This document shows, piece by piece, positions 54,428 through 63,420 of a stretch of DNA of 64,000 bases. The DNA is from Nocardioides pini. GTDB lineage: Bacteria; Actinomycetota; Actinomycetes; Propionibacteriales; Nocardioidaceae. Every line of letters begins with the position of its first letter. Position 1 is the stretch's first letter. The translations under genes and the position numbers were made by a program. The notes under the pieces are model-generated. The model ran no database searches and had not been told where the DNA came from. It saw nothing but the letters and a program-made list of their open reading frames with translations. The stretch is taken from contig NZ_JAPPUX010000003.1 in assembly GCF_026712185.1 (NCBI RefSeq), positions 558,001 through 622,000 of the forward strand, read 5' to 3'.

Positions 54428-55312
54428 ATGACCAGCATGGTGCGCCTGCCCCCGGCAACCCTCACGCTGCACGGCCACGATCTGTCGTACGTCGACAGCG
54501 GCACGGGTCCCGCCGTGCTCTTCATCCACGGGATCCTGGGCTCGCAGCGCCAGTGGGCCCACCTGGTGGACGAGGTCGACGCCGACCACCGCGTGGTGGT
54601 GCCTGACCTGTTCGGTCACGGCGACTCCGCGAAGCCGACGGGCGACTACTCGCTCAGCTCGCACGCCGCGACGCTGCGTGACCTGCTCGACCAGCTGGGC
54701 ATCGAGCGCGTCACCCTCGTCGGCCACTCGCTCGGTGGGGGGATCGCGATGCAGTTCTACTACCTCTTCCCCGAACGAGTGGCCCGCCTCGTCCTCGTGT
54801 CGAGCGGCGGCCTCGGCAGGGAGGTCAACCTGGTCCTGCGCTCGGCGACCCTCCCCGGCGCGCAGCACGTGCTGGGCGTGATCGCCTCCGCCCCCGTCCT
54901 GCAGCGGGTCGACGCGCTCGGGCGCGGGGCCCAGCGGGTGGGATGGCGCCCCGGCGCGGACATCGGGGCGATCTGGCGCGGATTCACCAGCCTGGGCGAC
55001 AGCGAGAGCCGGCGGGCGTTCCTGGCGACGACGCGGGCCGTCATCGACTTCGGCGGGCAGAGCATCAGCGCGTACGACCACCTCGGGGCCGTGTCCGCGC
55101 CGCCCACCCTGATCGTGTGGGGCTCGAAGGACCGGATGATCCCGGCGTGGCACGCCCTCAGCGCCCAGCGGGCCCTGCCGGGTTGTCGCGTCGAGCTGTT
55201 CGAGGGGGCGGGGCACTTCCCGCACCTCGACGACCCCGACCGGTTCGCCCGGGTGCTGCGAGAGTTCATGGCCGCGGGGTCGGACGGTCCGGAGGTCGCG
55301 GCCGAGGCCTGA
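54428..55312 (+). CDS. Alpha/beta-fold hydrolase
   Basis: The 294-residue protein has the oxyanion segment LFIHGILGSQRQW, FGHGDSAKP, nucleophile elbow VGHSLGGGIAMQF, acidic WGSKDRMIP and catalytic His in GAGHFPHLDDP. It is closest in pattern to haloperoxidase/epoxide-hydrolase-like and lipid hydrolases. The ATG at 54437 has CAGGA better placed than the ATG at 54428, so the protein may start three residues later. The palindrome just upstream points to repression by a regulator outside the window. Confidence 0.82.
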   Translation: MTSMVRLPPATLTLHGHDLSYVDSGTGPAVLFIHGILGSQRQWAHLVDEVDADHRVVVPDLFGHGDSAKPTGDYSLSSHAATLRDLLDQLGIERVTLVGHSLGGGIAMQFYYLFPERVARLVLVSSGGLGREVNLVLRSATLPGAQHVLGVIASAPVLQRVDALGRGAQRVGWRPGADIGAIWRGFTSLGDSESRRAFLATTRAVIDFGGQSISAYDHLGAVSAPPTLIVWGSKDRMIPAWHALSAQRALPGCRVELFEGAGHFPHLDDPDRFARVLREFMAAGSDGPEVAAEA

Positions 55313-55332
55313 CCGGGGCCGCCCGCGCAGGG

Positions 55333-55929
55333 TCAGCCGTCGGCGCGGGAGCGCCACTCGCCCTCGAGCATCGCGAAGACCAGCTGGGTCGCCCACGCGC
55401 CCTTGAAGAACACGTTGTCGACCAGGCGTGCCTCCTGCCGCATGCCCAACCGGGCCAGCAGCCGCGCGGAAGCGGCGTTCTCCTCGATGCAGACGGCCGT
55501 GATCCGGTGGAAGCCGAGGTCGTCGAAGCCGAGGCGCAGCATCGCCGTGGCGGCCTCGGCGGCGTAGCCCTGACCGCGGTGGTCGCGACCGAACGCGAAA
55601 CCGACCTCTCCCTGGCGGTCCGAGGCCCACTTGAGCAGCACCTCGCCGATCACTGTGCCGGTCGACCGCAGCTCGACGGCGAGCACCAGCCACTGGCCGT
55701 GGGCGACGAGCTCGGTCTGGGTGAGCTTGACCTGCAGGGTCTCCGCGGTGGCGGCACGGTCGCGGACCGGCCACGGCACGTAGCGCACGACCTCGGGATC
55801 GCCGTGGAAGGCGGTCAGGTCGTCGAGGTCGTCCATCCGGTGCGCCCGCAGGACGAGCCGCTCGGTCTCGATGGGCAGCCGCACGGCCAGCCCGACCCCG
55901 GGCTCGGGAGCGTCCACCGGCGGTCTCAC
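55333..55929 (-). CDS. GNAT acetyltransferase (RimJ/RimL-like)
   Basis: The 198-residue protein has TERLVLRAHRMDDLDDL at the N-terminus, EVGFAFGRDHRGQGYAAEAA (acetyl-CoA loop), LGFHRITAVCIEENAASARL and LGMRQEARLVDN. This RimJ/RimL-like group acetylates N-termini or small molecules. The GTG at 55929 overlaps the stop of the VOC gene (GTGA), so the two form an operon. Confidence 0.82.
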   Translation of the reverse strand: MRPPVDAPEPGVGLAVRLPIETERLVLRAHRMDDLDDLTAFHGDPEVVRYVPWPVRDRAATAETLQVKLTQTELVAHGQWLVLAVELRSTGTVIGEVLLKWASDRQGEVGFAFGRDHRGQGYAAEAATAMLRLGFDDLGFHRITAVCIEENAASARLLARLGMRQEARLVDNVFFKGAWATQLVFAMLEGEWRSRADG

Positions 55930-56342
55930 AGCGAGAAGTGACCCGGCGCGAGGCTGCGGAGCACGCAGAACTCGTTGCCCTCGGGGTCGGCGAGCACCGT
56001 CCACGACTCCTCACCCGTCTGCCCGACGTCGGCCCGGGTGGCGCCGAGGGCCAGGATGCGCTCGACCTCCTCCTCCTGCGACACGTCGACGGGGGAGACG
56101 TCGAAGTGCGAGCGGTTCTTGACGGTCTTGGGCTCGTCGACCTTCGCCAGGAAGATGGTCGGGCAGACCGGCCCGGAGCGCACGGCGTCGAGCAGCGCCT
56201 GGTCCTCGACCCGAGACGGACTGATCTCGACGAGGCCCGGCTCGCGGTGGACGACCTCCCATCCGAGCACCGCGCACCAGAAGTCGGCGAGCCGGTCGGG
56301 GTCGTGGCAGTCGAGCGAGATCTCGGTCAGACGGGAGGCCAT
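55926..56342 (-). CDS. VOC family (glyoxalase/bleomycin-resistance fold) protein
   Basis: The 138-residue protein has EISLDCHDPDRLADFWCAVL at the N-terminus and VLADPEGNEFCVLR at the C-terminus, the two halves of the vicinal-oxygen-chelate fold. The HFDVSPVDV segment is common in the Glyoxalase-like subgroup without assigned substrate. The ATG at 56342 begins the conserved part. It is first of a two-gene operon with the GNAT. Confidence 0.82.
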   Translation of the reverse strand: MASRLTEISLDCHDPDRLADFWCAVLGWEVVHREPGLVEISPSRVEDQALLDAVRSGPVCPTIFLAKVDEPKTVKNRSHFDVSPVDVSQEEEVERILALGATRADVGQTGEESWTVLADPEGNEFCVLRSLAPGHFSL

Positions 56343-56393
56343 GGAGCGATCCAAGCACGGTCCCGGACGGACGGTGCGCAGCCGGCGATCTGG

Positions 56394-56399
56394 TTTGAT
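56394..56399 (+). promoter_or_regulatory. -10 hexamer of the YccF gene
   Basis: TTTGAT ends 6 nt before the GTG at 56406. Confidence 0.45.
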
Positions 56400-56405
56400 C
56401 GGCAC

Positions 56406-56798
56406 GTGCGCCTGCTCCTCAACGTCGTCTGGCTGGTCTTCGGCGGCTTCTGGCTGTTCCTCGGCTACGTGCTGGCCGGCGTGCTGCTGTGCATCCCGAT
56501 CATCACGATCCCGTGGGCGATCGCGTCCTTCCGGATCGCGGCGTACGCGCTCTGGCCGTTCGGGCGGACCGTCGTCGCCAAGCCGTCAGCCGGTGTCGGA
56601 TCGTTCCTCGGCAACGTGATCTGGTTCGTGCTGGCCGGGTGGTGGCTGGCGATCGCGCACGTCGTGTCCGCGGTGGCGCTCGCGATCACCATCATCGGCA
56701 TCCCGCTGGCCCTCGCCGACCTCAAGCTCATCCCGATCTCGCTGGCGCCGCTCGGCAAGGACATCGTCCCCACCAGCAGCGGCGAGTTCGACCGCTGA
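56406..56798 (+). CDS. YccF domain membrane protein
   Basis: The 130-residue protein consists of two similar membrane halves, each starting with a LNVVWLVFGGFW / GNVIWFVLAGWW helix and a second helix ending in IPIITIPWA or ITIIGIPLA. This internal duplication defines the YccF family. Role unknown; membrane location certain. A leaderless GTG start is supported by TTTGAT. Confidence 0.85.
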   Translation: MRLLLNVVWLVFGGFWLFLGYVLAGVLLCIPIITIPWAIASFRIAAYALWPFGRTVVAKPSAGVGSFLGNVIWFVLAGWWLAIAHVVSAVALAITIIGIPLALADLKLIPISLAPLGKDIVPTSSGEFDR

Positions 56799-56957
56799 CG
56801 GCTCTGCGACCGCGTCGAACCCAGTGTCGCCGGTGACGCCGACCTGGTAGGTCGCCGAGGTCAGCGGTCAGCGGCGTGCAAGCTGCCGGCAAGGATCGCC
56901 CACGAGCGTGTGGACCACCGTCCGGACCCGCCGGGCGTCGTCACCGAAGGAGACACG

Positions 56958-57545
56958 ATGTCCCTGTCCACTCGCCGCCGCACTCACCGGACCGCGCTCG
57001 CCGCGTCACTGACCACCGTCCTCGCGCTGCCGCTCCTCGCACTGACCGTGCCGTCCGCCACGGCGCACGACGACGGCAGGCCGGATGCCGCGGACGGCTC
57101 CGGCGCTCGCCCCGTGCCCGCGCCCGCCCTCCGGGAGATGATGCGGCTCAAGGGCCGGCTGGCCCGCTACCGCTCCCCGGCTGCGGCGGTCGCGGACGGC
57201 TACCTGCCGAGCGCGGAGTGCAACGCCTCACCCACTGGCGGGATGGGACACCACTACGTGAACCCGAGCCTGATGGGGCCGGTGGACCCCGAGCGGCCGC
57301 CGATCCTCGTCTACGTCCCCGGCACCTCCGGGCTGACGCTCGGCGCCGTCGAGTGGTTCGTGCCCGACGCCGACCAGGACCCGGCGACCGACGGCGACCG
57401 TCCTGACCTGCTCGGCGTCCCGTTCGACGGTCCGATGCCGGGTCACGAGCCCGGTATGCCGGTCCACTACGACCTGCACGCGTGGCTGTTCCGGCACAAC
57501 CCGGACGGGCTGCTCGCCGCCTTCAACCCCACGGTCCGTTGCTGA
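56958..57545 (+). CDS. Secreted protein of unknown family
   Basis: The 195-residue precursor has a long twin-Arg-rich n-region and signal peptide ending near SATA (residue about 35). The mature part is rich in conserved-looking His and Pro motifs: GMGHHYVNP, PPILVYVPG, GPMPGHEPGMPVHYDLHAW and RHNPDGLLAAFNP. Similar proteins occur in actinobacteria but I cannot name the family. The His pairs might bind a metal. The ATG at 56958 is preceded by GAAGGAG. Confidence 0.7.
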   Translation: MSLSTRRRTHRTALAASLTTVLALPLLALTVPSATAHDDGRPDAADGSGARPVPAPALREMMRLKGRLARYRSPAAAVADGYLPSAECNASPTGGMGHHYVNPSLMGPVDPERPPILVYVPGTSGLTLGAVEWFVPDADQDPATDGDRPDLLGVPFDGPMPGHEPGMPVHYDLHAWLFRHNPDGLLAAFNPTVRC

Positions 57546-57571
57546 CCACCGCCCGACCGGAGGAGACCGTC

Positions 57572-57739
57572 GTGGACGCCACTGCTACCGACCACGCGGC
57601 GGCCGGTCCTCGCCACGACCACACGCGCACCTGCTACTGGGACCACCGACGTGCCGGGTGGGTCTGCCCGGGCGTCCGGTCCCTCGCGCGCTGGACGCGC
57701 GACGACGACCGCACTCAGGAGCCGGTCCGAGCCCCCTGA
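57572..57739 (+). CDS. Small 55-residue protein with Cys/His/Trp motif
   Basis: The GTG at 57572 is preceded by GGAGGAGA 7 nt upstream, 26 nt after the secreted protein stop. The product is hydrophilic with HDHTRTCYWDHRRAGWVC, a possible metal or heme site. No known family. It is probably co-transcribed with the preceding gene. Confidence 0.45.
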   Translation: MDATATDHAAAGPRHDHTRTCYWDHRRAGWVCPGVRSLARWTRDDDRTQEPVRAP

Positions 57740-57768
57740 AAGGTGGCGACTCACGCCGCCGCCTGTGT

Positions 57769-57774
57769 CACCAT
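57769..57774 (+). promoter_or_regulatory. Putative -10 hexamer of the SARP regulator gene
   Basis: CACCAT ends 6 nt before the GTG at 57781, in the same spacing as other leaderless starts here. The hexamer itself is weak. Confidence 0.3.
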
Positions 57775-57780
57775 GCCGCC

Positions 57781-60700
57781 GTGGCGCTGACCTACGTTGC
57801 CTTCGGCGAGACCGCCGTCGTCGTCGACGGGGTCAGCGTGCCGGTGACGAGGGGTCGTGAGCGTGGTGTGCTGTGCGCGCTGCTCGCCGCCCACGGCGAG
57901 CACGTCCCGGGCGAGCGTCTCGCGATCGAGGTGTGGGGGGCGGAGGCGTCCGACCGCGTGCTCGCGTCGGTGCAGGTCGCCGTGTCCCGCCTGCGCCGTC
58001 TCCTCGAGCCGGAACGCCGGCCGGGCAGCCGGTCCGCGCTGGTGAGCACCGCAGCCGGCTACGCGATCGCCGCCGCGGCAGCGGACGTCGACACGTGGGC
58101 CTTCGAGGTGGCCGCTCGCGACGCGCTGCGAGCGGGCGACGGCCGCGACGCACTGGCGGCGACGGACGCGGCGCTCGCGCGCTGGACGGGTACGCCGTAC
58201 GCCACCGTCGCGGGCGAGCTCGTCCGGGCGGCCGCCGACCGGCTGGTCGAGCTGCGCCTCGCCGTCCAGGAACAGCGGATCCGCGCCCTGCTCGAGCTCG
58301 GGCGCGCCGAGGACGCACTGCGTGATGCCGCTGACGTCGCCGCGCAGAACCCCTACGGCGAGCGGCTGTGGGCGCTGCTCGCGCTCGCCCAGTATCGCTG
58401 CGCGCGCCAGGCAGATGCGCTCGCCACGCTCCGGGGGCTGCGGGAGCGGCTCTCTGACGAGCTGGGCGTGGATCCCTCGGAGGAGGTGCGCACCCTCGAG
58501 CAGCGCCTGCTGCGCCAGGACCCCGACCTGATGGTGCCGGCGGTCGGGCCTGGTGACACGCTCGGTCGCCCGGACGCGGCCGCGGGCGCGGCCGACGCCC
58601 GGGTCACGGCCTTCGACGCGGGTCGAGGGCCCGTGACCGTCGGTCGCCACGACACCACTCGCTTCGCCGCCGACGTGGTCGCGCGGGCTGTCTCCACGGG
58701 TCGCACCCAGTTCCTCCTCGTCGCGGGTGAGCCGGGCATCGGCAAGTCCCGGCTCGTGCAGGACGTCGCACGGGGGGCCGGCGACGACGGCTGGCGGGTG
58801 CTCGTCGGCCGCGGGCACGAGGGCGGCTACGCACCTGCGCTGTGGCCGTGGCTGGCGATGGTGCGCGAGCTCGCGGCTGACGACGGCGAGAGCGCGTCCG
58901 ACACCCGTCTGGCGCCACTGCTGGCGGACACCGACGTCGAGGACACCGGAGCCGGCGCGGGCCTGCGGATGTTCGACGCGGTGGTCGACCTCCTCGCGCG
59001 CTCGGCAGCCCGCCGACCGCTGCTGGTCGTGCTGGAGGACGTGCACTGGGCCGACTCCACCTCGCTCCAGCTGCTGCGCCACCTCGCCGACACTGCCCCG
59101 CCCGTGTCCCTCGCAGTCGTGGTCACCCGGCGCACGACCGAGGCGATCACCGCGGACCAGCTCGTCGACACCATGGCGACGCTCGCCCGGGCCGGCGCCG
59201 AGCGGCTGCGCGTCGACGGGCTGGACCGCACCGGCGTGGCCGACCTCATCGAGAACACCCTCGGCTCGTCGATCGCGGGCGAGCCGCTGGTGCGTCACGT
59301 CTCGTCCGTCACGGCGGGCAACCCGTTCTTCGTCCTCCAGTACGCCCGGCTGCTGGCGGGCCTGCCCGACCTGGCCACGGTGGAGCCCGCCACGCTCCCG
59401 GTGCCCGACGGCATCACCGACGTCCTGCGCCAGCGCATCGAGCGGCTCCCGCCGGACGGGGTCGGCCTGCTGACCGCTGCCGCGGTGGTCGACCGCACCA
59501 TCGACCCCACCCTCGTCGCCGAGCTGAGCGGCATCGAGGTGGACCGCGCGCTGGAGCTCCTCGACCAGGCGGTGGCCAGCGGGCTCGCGGAGGAGCAGGA
59601 GCACGGCTACGCGTTCGTCCATGCCCTGGCTCGCGAGGCCCTCAGCTCCCGGATGGGGGCCGCTCGACGGATGCACCTGCACGATCGGGCGGCGCGCATC
59701 CTCGAGCAGCGAGGCGGGGACGACCCCGACGCGGCCGCCGACGTCGCCCACCACGCCCAGCTCGCCGCCCCGCTGGGCGTCGAGCAGGCACGGCGCGCCG
59801 TCGTCTGGCTGTCCCGCGCAGCAGAGGTCGCGGCCTCACGATCGGCTCACCAGGAGGCGCTGGACCTGTGGTCGCTCGCGCTCTCGCACGCACGGAGCGA
59901 GTCGTCCGAGGCCGCTCGCGCGCAGCGGGGGCGGGCGGCGGCGCTGCTGCGGCTGGGGCGCACGCCCGAGGCGCGCACCGCGGTCGAGGAGGCCGTGGCG
60001 ACCGCGCACGACCTGGGGCGGTGGGACCTCGTCGCCGAGGCCGCCGCCATCCTCGGGGGTGCCGGGGTGTGGAGCTGGCGCGAGCACGGCAAGGTCGACC
60101 ACGAGTTCATCGGCATGCTGACCGAGGCGGCCGAGCACCTCGAGGAGGCGCCCCGCGCCCGGGTGCTCGCCACGCTGCAGATGGAGCACTACTACGGTCC
60201 GCGCGGCGACGTCGTGCAGGAGTACGGCGAGGAGTCGGTGCGGATCGCCCGCACCCTGGGCGACCGGGTGCTGCTCGACGAGATGCTGATGGTGCGGATG
60301 GTCGGCATGATGGGCAGCGGTGACAGGACCGGGCGGGTGGAGCTCGTCGAGGAGCTGGTGGCCCGCCGTCCTCGCGGCGAGATCGAGCTCGCCGCCCTGT
60401 TCTACCTCGGCCTCCTCCGCTACGAGAGCCTCGAGGTCGAGGCGGCCGACGACGCGATGGCCCGCTGCGGCGCGGCGGCCGAGGCGCTGCGACACAGCGG
60501 TGTGGACATCCCGCTGGCGTGGTGGCGCTGGGCCCGCGCCCACGACGTCGATTCGCCCGAGGCCGGAGCACTCGGAGACCGGGCGCTCGACATGCACCGG
60601 CGAGCCGGCTTCATCGCGGCGCGCGAGCTCGAGTGCCTGCACGCGCTGCACTCCCGCCCGGCGGGCGCGGCCGTCCCCCCGGGTGCAGTCGCGCTGGCCT

Positions 60701-61110
60701 CGGGGGGCAGCGCCGCCCTGCGCGCGGTCACCGCCTGGGAGCTGGTCGAGGACGGCGAGCTCGACACGGCGCGCGACGTCCTCGGCCCGGCTGCCCCGGT
60801 CCGTGAGATGACCTACAGCTCGACGGTCGGCAGGTGCCTGCGGGTGGCGGTGCTGGCCGCTCTGGGCGACCTCGACGGCGTGCGCGAGGGGTTGCCGCTC
60901 ATCGAGCCCTACCTCGGCGTCCCGGCCAACTACGGCTCGATCTTCCACTACGGCGTCGTGGACCACTTCCACGCCGTCGGGCTCGACGCGCTCGGCGACC
61001 CCCGTGCCGCCGATGCGGCGGCTCGTGCCGTCGAGCTCAACGCCCGCCTCGAGTGTCGCCCGTGGCAGCGGCGGTCAGAGGCCCTCGCGGAGCGGCTGCG
61101 AGCGCGGTAA
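57781..61110 (+). CDS. SARP/AfsR-type regulator with BTAD, STAND ATPase and TPR-like region
   Basis: The 1109-residue protein has a winged-helix DNA-binding domain (about 1-90, RGRERGVLCALLAAHGEHV, VQVAVSRLRRLLEP), a bacterial transcriptional activation domain (about 95-245, YGERLWALLALAQYRCARQ), an ATPase with P-loop GEPGIGKSR near 316-324 and Walker B VVLEDVHWAD, and a long helical C-terminal half. SARPs activate metabolic or secondary-metabolite genes. The downstream flavoprotein/PIG-L pair on the same strand is a candidate target. The frame is open upstream to 57658 but that covers the small ORF. Confidence 0.85.
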   Translation: MALTYVAFGETAVVVDGVSVPVTRGRERGVLCALLAAHGEHVPGERLAIEVWGAEASDRVLASVQVAVSRLRRLLEPERRPGSRSALVSTAAGYAIAAAAADVDTWAFEVAARDALRAGDGRDALAATDAALARWTGTPYATVAGELVRAAADRLVELRLAVQEQRIRALLELGRAEDALRDAADVAAQNPYGERLWALLALAQYRCARQADALATLRGLRERLSDELGVDPSEEVRTLEQRLLRQDPDLMVPAVGPGDTLGRPDAAAGAADARVTAFDAGRGPVTVGRHDTTRFAADVVARAVSTGRTQFLLVAGEPGIGKSRLVQDVARGAGDDGWRVLVGRGHEGGYAPALWPWLAMVRELAADDGESASDTRLAPLLADTDVEDTGAGAGLRMFDAVVDLLARSAARRPLLVVLEDVHWADSTSLQLLRHLADTAPPVSLAVVVTRRTTEAITADQLVDTMATLARAGAERLRVDGLDRTGVADLIENTLGSSIAGEPLVRHVSSVTAGNPFFVLQYARLLAGLPDLATVEPATLPVPDGITDVLRQRIERLPPDGVGLLTAAAVVDRTIDPTLVAELSGIEVDRALELLDQAVASGLAEEQEHGYAFVHALAREALSSRMGAARRMHLHDRAARILEQRGGDDPDAAADVAHHAQLAAPLGVEQARRAVVWLSRAAEVAASRSAHQEALDLWSLALSHARSESSEAARAQRGRAAALLRLGRTPEARTAVEEAVATAHDLGRWDLVAEAAAILGGAGVWSWREHGKVDHEFIGMLTEAAEHLEEAPRARVLATLQMEHYYGPRGDVVQEYGEESVRIARTLGDRVLLDEMLMVRMVGMMGSGDRTGRVELVEELVARRPRGEIELAALFYLGLLRYESLEVEAADDAMARCGAAAEALRHSGVDIPLAWWRWARAHDVDSPEAGALGDRALDMHRRAGFIAARELECLHALHSRPAGAAVPPGAVALASGGSAALRAVTAWELVEDGELDTARDVLGPAAPVREMTYSSTVGRCLRVAVLAALGDLDGVREGLPLIEPYLGVPANYGSIFHYGVVDHFHAVGLDALGDPRAADAAARAVELNARLECRPWQRRSEALAERLRAR

Positions 61111-61179
61111 GGCACGTGCAGGTGTCCGGCAAGGACGCCGCCGGATGCTCCTCCTGTCGCACCGAGCAGAGGAGAAGAG

Positions 61180-62634
61180 ATGAACACCGACACCACCACC
61201 GTCGACCTGGCCGAGACGCCGGTCGCACCTCCGGCCACGCCCGACCGCCCCGACCGCAGACAGGCCCTCGCGGACCTGCGCCGCCGGGTCGCTGGCACGG
61301 TCCACACCCCCGACGACCCCGACTGGGACGCCGCCCGGATGCCGTGGAACGTCGTGGTCGACCAGCAGCCGCTCGCCGTCGTGGACGTCCGCGACGCGGG
61401 TGACGTCCGAGCCGCGGTCCGCTGGGCGGTGGACCTCGGCTTCCAGGTCGCTGCCCAGCCCACGGGTCACGGCGCGGTGCACGGACTGGGCGGTGACGTG
61501 CTGCTGCTGCGCACCGGTGCTCTGCAGGAGATCGTCGTGGACGAGCAGCGTCGCACCGCCACCGTCGGCGCGGGCGTCAAGGCCGGAGCACTGCTGGCCG
61601 CGCTCGACGGGACCGGCCTGACCTTCCTCGCCGGCTCGAACGACGACCCGACGGTCGTCGGGATGACGCTCACCGGTGGCATCAGCTGGTTCGGCCGCGC
61701 CTACGGGCTCGGGTCCGACAGCATCGTCTCGGTGGAGCTCGTGGACGGCCTCGGCCGCCACCGCACGCTGAGCGCCGCGAGCCACGGGCCGGACGCCGAC
61801 CTGTTCTGGGCCGTGCGCGGAGGCGGAGGGGACTTCGGCGTGGTCACGCGCATGGAGGTTGCCCTGCACCCGGCGCCGCAGGTCTGGGGAGGCCGGCTGC
61901 TGTGGCCCCTCGAGCGTCTCCCGGAGCTGCTGGGAGTGTTCGCCCGGGCGACCGCCGAGGCCCCGGAGACCCTCAGCACCTGGCTGCACGCCTACCAGTT
62001 CCCGCCCGTGCCCCAGGTGCCCGAACCGTTCCGCGGCCGGTCGTTCGCCGGCGTCGCCGTCGCGCTCCTCGGGGATGCCGAGGAAGGTGAGCGGCTGGTG
62101 GAGCCGTACCGCGAGGTGCCCGGCCTGGCGATGGACCTCACCGGGGACGTCCCGCTCGCCGAGCTCAGCGGGATCGCCGCCGAGCCGACCGAGCCCACCC
62201 CCGGGATGGAGTGGTCCCAACTGCTGGCGCGGCTCGACGAGGACACCATGGAGGCCATCGTGCGCTCGGTCGGGGAGGGCAGCGGATCCCCGCTGCCGGT
62301 GGTGCAGGTGCGCCACCTCGGCGGCGCCTTCACCCGTACGCCGGACGGCGGCGGTGCGCACGGGCCGGTGCACGAGCCCTACAACCTGTTCCTGCTCGGC
62401 ATCCCCGCCGTGCCGGAGCTGGCGCCGGCGATCGAGGCCTGCTTCGAGCGCACCGGTGCGGCCGTGGCCGACGCCGCCAGTGGGCGGACGCTCCTGAACT
62501 TCGGTGGCACCCGGGCCCACTCGACGTGGTGGTCGGACGCCGACCGCGAGCGGCTGGTCCGGGCCAAGGCCGAGTCGGACCCGCTGGCGACCCTGCGCAG
62601 CAACCGCCCCGTCAGCGGGACAATGGGGCCGTGA
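61180..62634 (+). CDS. FAD-linked oxidoreductase (PCMH/BBE family)
   Basis: The 484-residue flavoprotein has an N-terminal FAD-binding PCMH domain (AAQPTGHGAVHGLGGDVLL with the His expected to hold FAD, TLTGGISWFGRAYGLGSD, FWAVRGGGGDFGVVT). The C-terminal BBE segment carries LLNFGGTRAHSTWW. The second covalent-link Cys of bicovalent members is not evident. It probably oxidises a sugar or an alcohol/aromatic substrate. The ATG follows AGAGGAGAAGAG. Its stop overlaps the PIG-L gene start, so the two probably act together. Confidence 0.83.
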   Translation: MNTDTTTVDLAETPVAPPATPDRPDRRQALADLRRRVAGTVHTPDDPDWDAARMPWNVVVDQQPLAVVDVRDAGDVRAAVRWAVDLGFQVAAQPTGHGAVHGLGGDVLLLRTGALQEIVVDEQRRTATVGAGVKAGALLAALDGTGLTFLAGSNDDPTVVGMTLTGGISWFGRAYGLGSDSIVSVELVDGLGRHRTLSAASHGPDADLFWAVRGGGGDFGVVTRMEVALHPAPQVWGGRLLWPLERLPELLGVFARATAEAPETLSTWLHAYQFPPVPQVPEPFRGRSFAGVAVALLGDAEEGERLVEPYREVPGLAMDLTGDVPLAELSGIAAEPTEPTPGMEWSQLLARLDEDTMEAIVRSVGEGSGSPLPVVQVRHLGGAFTRTPDGGGAHGPVHEPYNLFLLGIPAVPELAPAIEACFERTGAAVADAASGRTLLNFGGTRAHSTWWSDADRERLVRAKAESDPLATLRSNRPVSGTMGP

Positions 62635-63410
62635 GTCCCACCACTCGTCACCCGGCGCAGCGATCGCGGTTGCAGGTCGTCGTCGCCCATCCGGACGACG
62701 AGACGTTCGGCTGCGGATCGCTGCTCCTCCACGCCGCCGACCGTGGCGCGCGCACCGCGGTGGTGTGCGCGTCCCGGGGCGAGGCGGGCGAGTCGACGGT
62801 CCCCTACGACGACCTGGGCGCCACCCGGGAGGCCGAGCTGCGCGCGGCAGCGCGGGTGCTCGGCGTCGAGCGGGTGGACCTCCTCGGCTTCGCCGACTCG
62901 GGCATGGCGGGTGAGCCGGCGCCGGGGACGGTGTGCGGCGCCACCGAGGACGACCTGGTCAGCGGCATCGTCGACGCGGTTCGGGCCTTCTCGCCCGACG
63001 TGCTGGTCACCCTCGACGGGAGCGACGGCCACCGCGACCACGTCCGGGTGCGCGACGCCGTGCTGCGCGCAGCAGAGGTCGCCGACGTGCCGCGGGTCTA
63101 CGTCTCCTGCCTGTCGCGTTCGCTGATGCGGCGGTGGGCCGATCACCAGCAGGTCGTCGCCCCCGGCTCGCCCTACCTCGACGTCGACGCGATCGAGCTC
63201 GGGACACCCGACGAGGAGATGACCACCCTCGTGGACGTGCGGGTGCACCGCTCGGTCCTCGACCGGGCGATGGCGGCACACGCCTCGCAGTCGTCGCCGT
63301 ACGCCGACCTGCCCGAGGGTCTGGCGGACGCCTTCCTCGACACCGCCCGTGCGCGGCGCGTGGTGCCACCGTGGACCGGCGGGTCGCCGGAGACCCAGCT
63401 GCTGGCCTGA
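62631..63410 (+). CDS. PIG-L family deacetylase
   Basis: The 259-residue zinc hydrolase has AHPDDETFGCG (zinc-binding His-Pro-Asp-Asp) and DGHRDHVRVRDAV with the second zinc His. The family removes acetyl groups from N-acetylglucosaminyl compounds (MshB, Mca, antibiotic precursors). The GTG at 62631 overlaps the flavoprotein stop (GTGA). Pairing with a flavoprotein oxidase suggests modification of an aminosugar-bearing metabolite, which is inference. Confidence 0.85.
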   Translation: MSPTTRHPAQRSRLQVVVAHPDDETFGCGSLLLHAADRGARTAVVCASRGEAGESTVPYDDLGATREAELRAAARVLGVERVDLLGFADSGMAGEPAPGTVCGATEDDLVSGIVDAVRAFSPDVLVTLDGSDGHRDHVRVRDAVLRAAEVADVPRVYVSCLSRSLMRRWADHQQVVAPGSPYLDVDAIELGTPDEEMTTLVDVRVHRSVLDRAMAAHASQSSPYADLPEGLADAFLDTARARRVVPPWTGGSPETQLLA

Positions 63411-63420
63411 CGGAGGCGCG

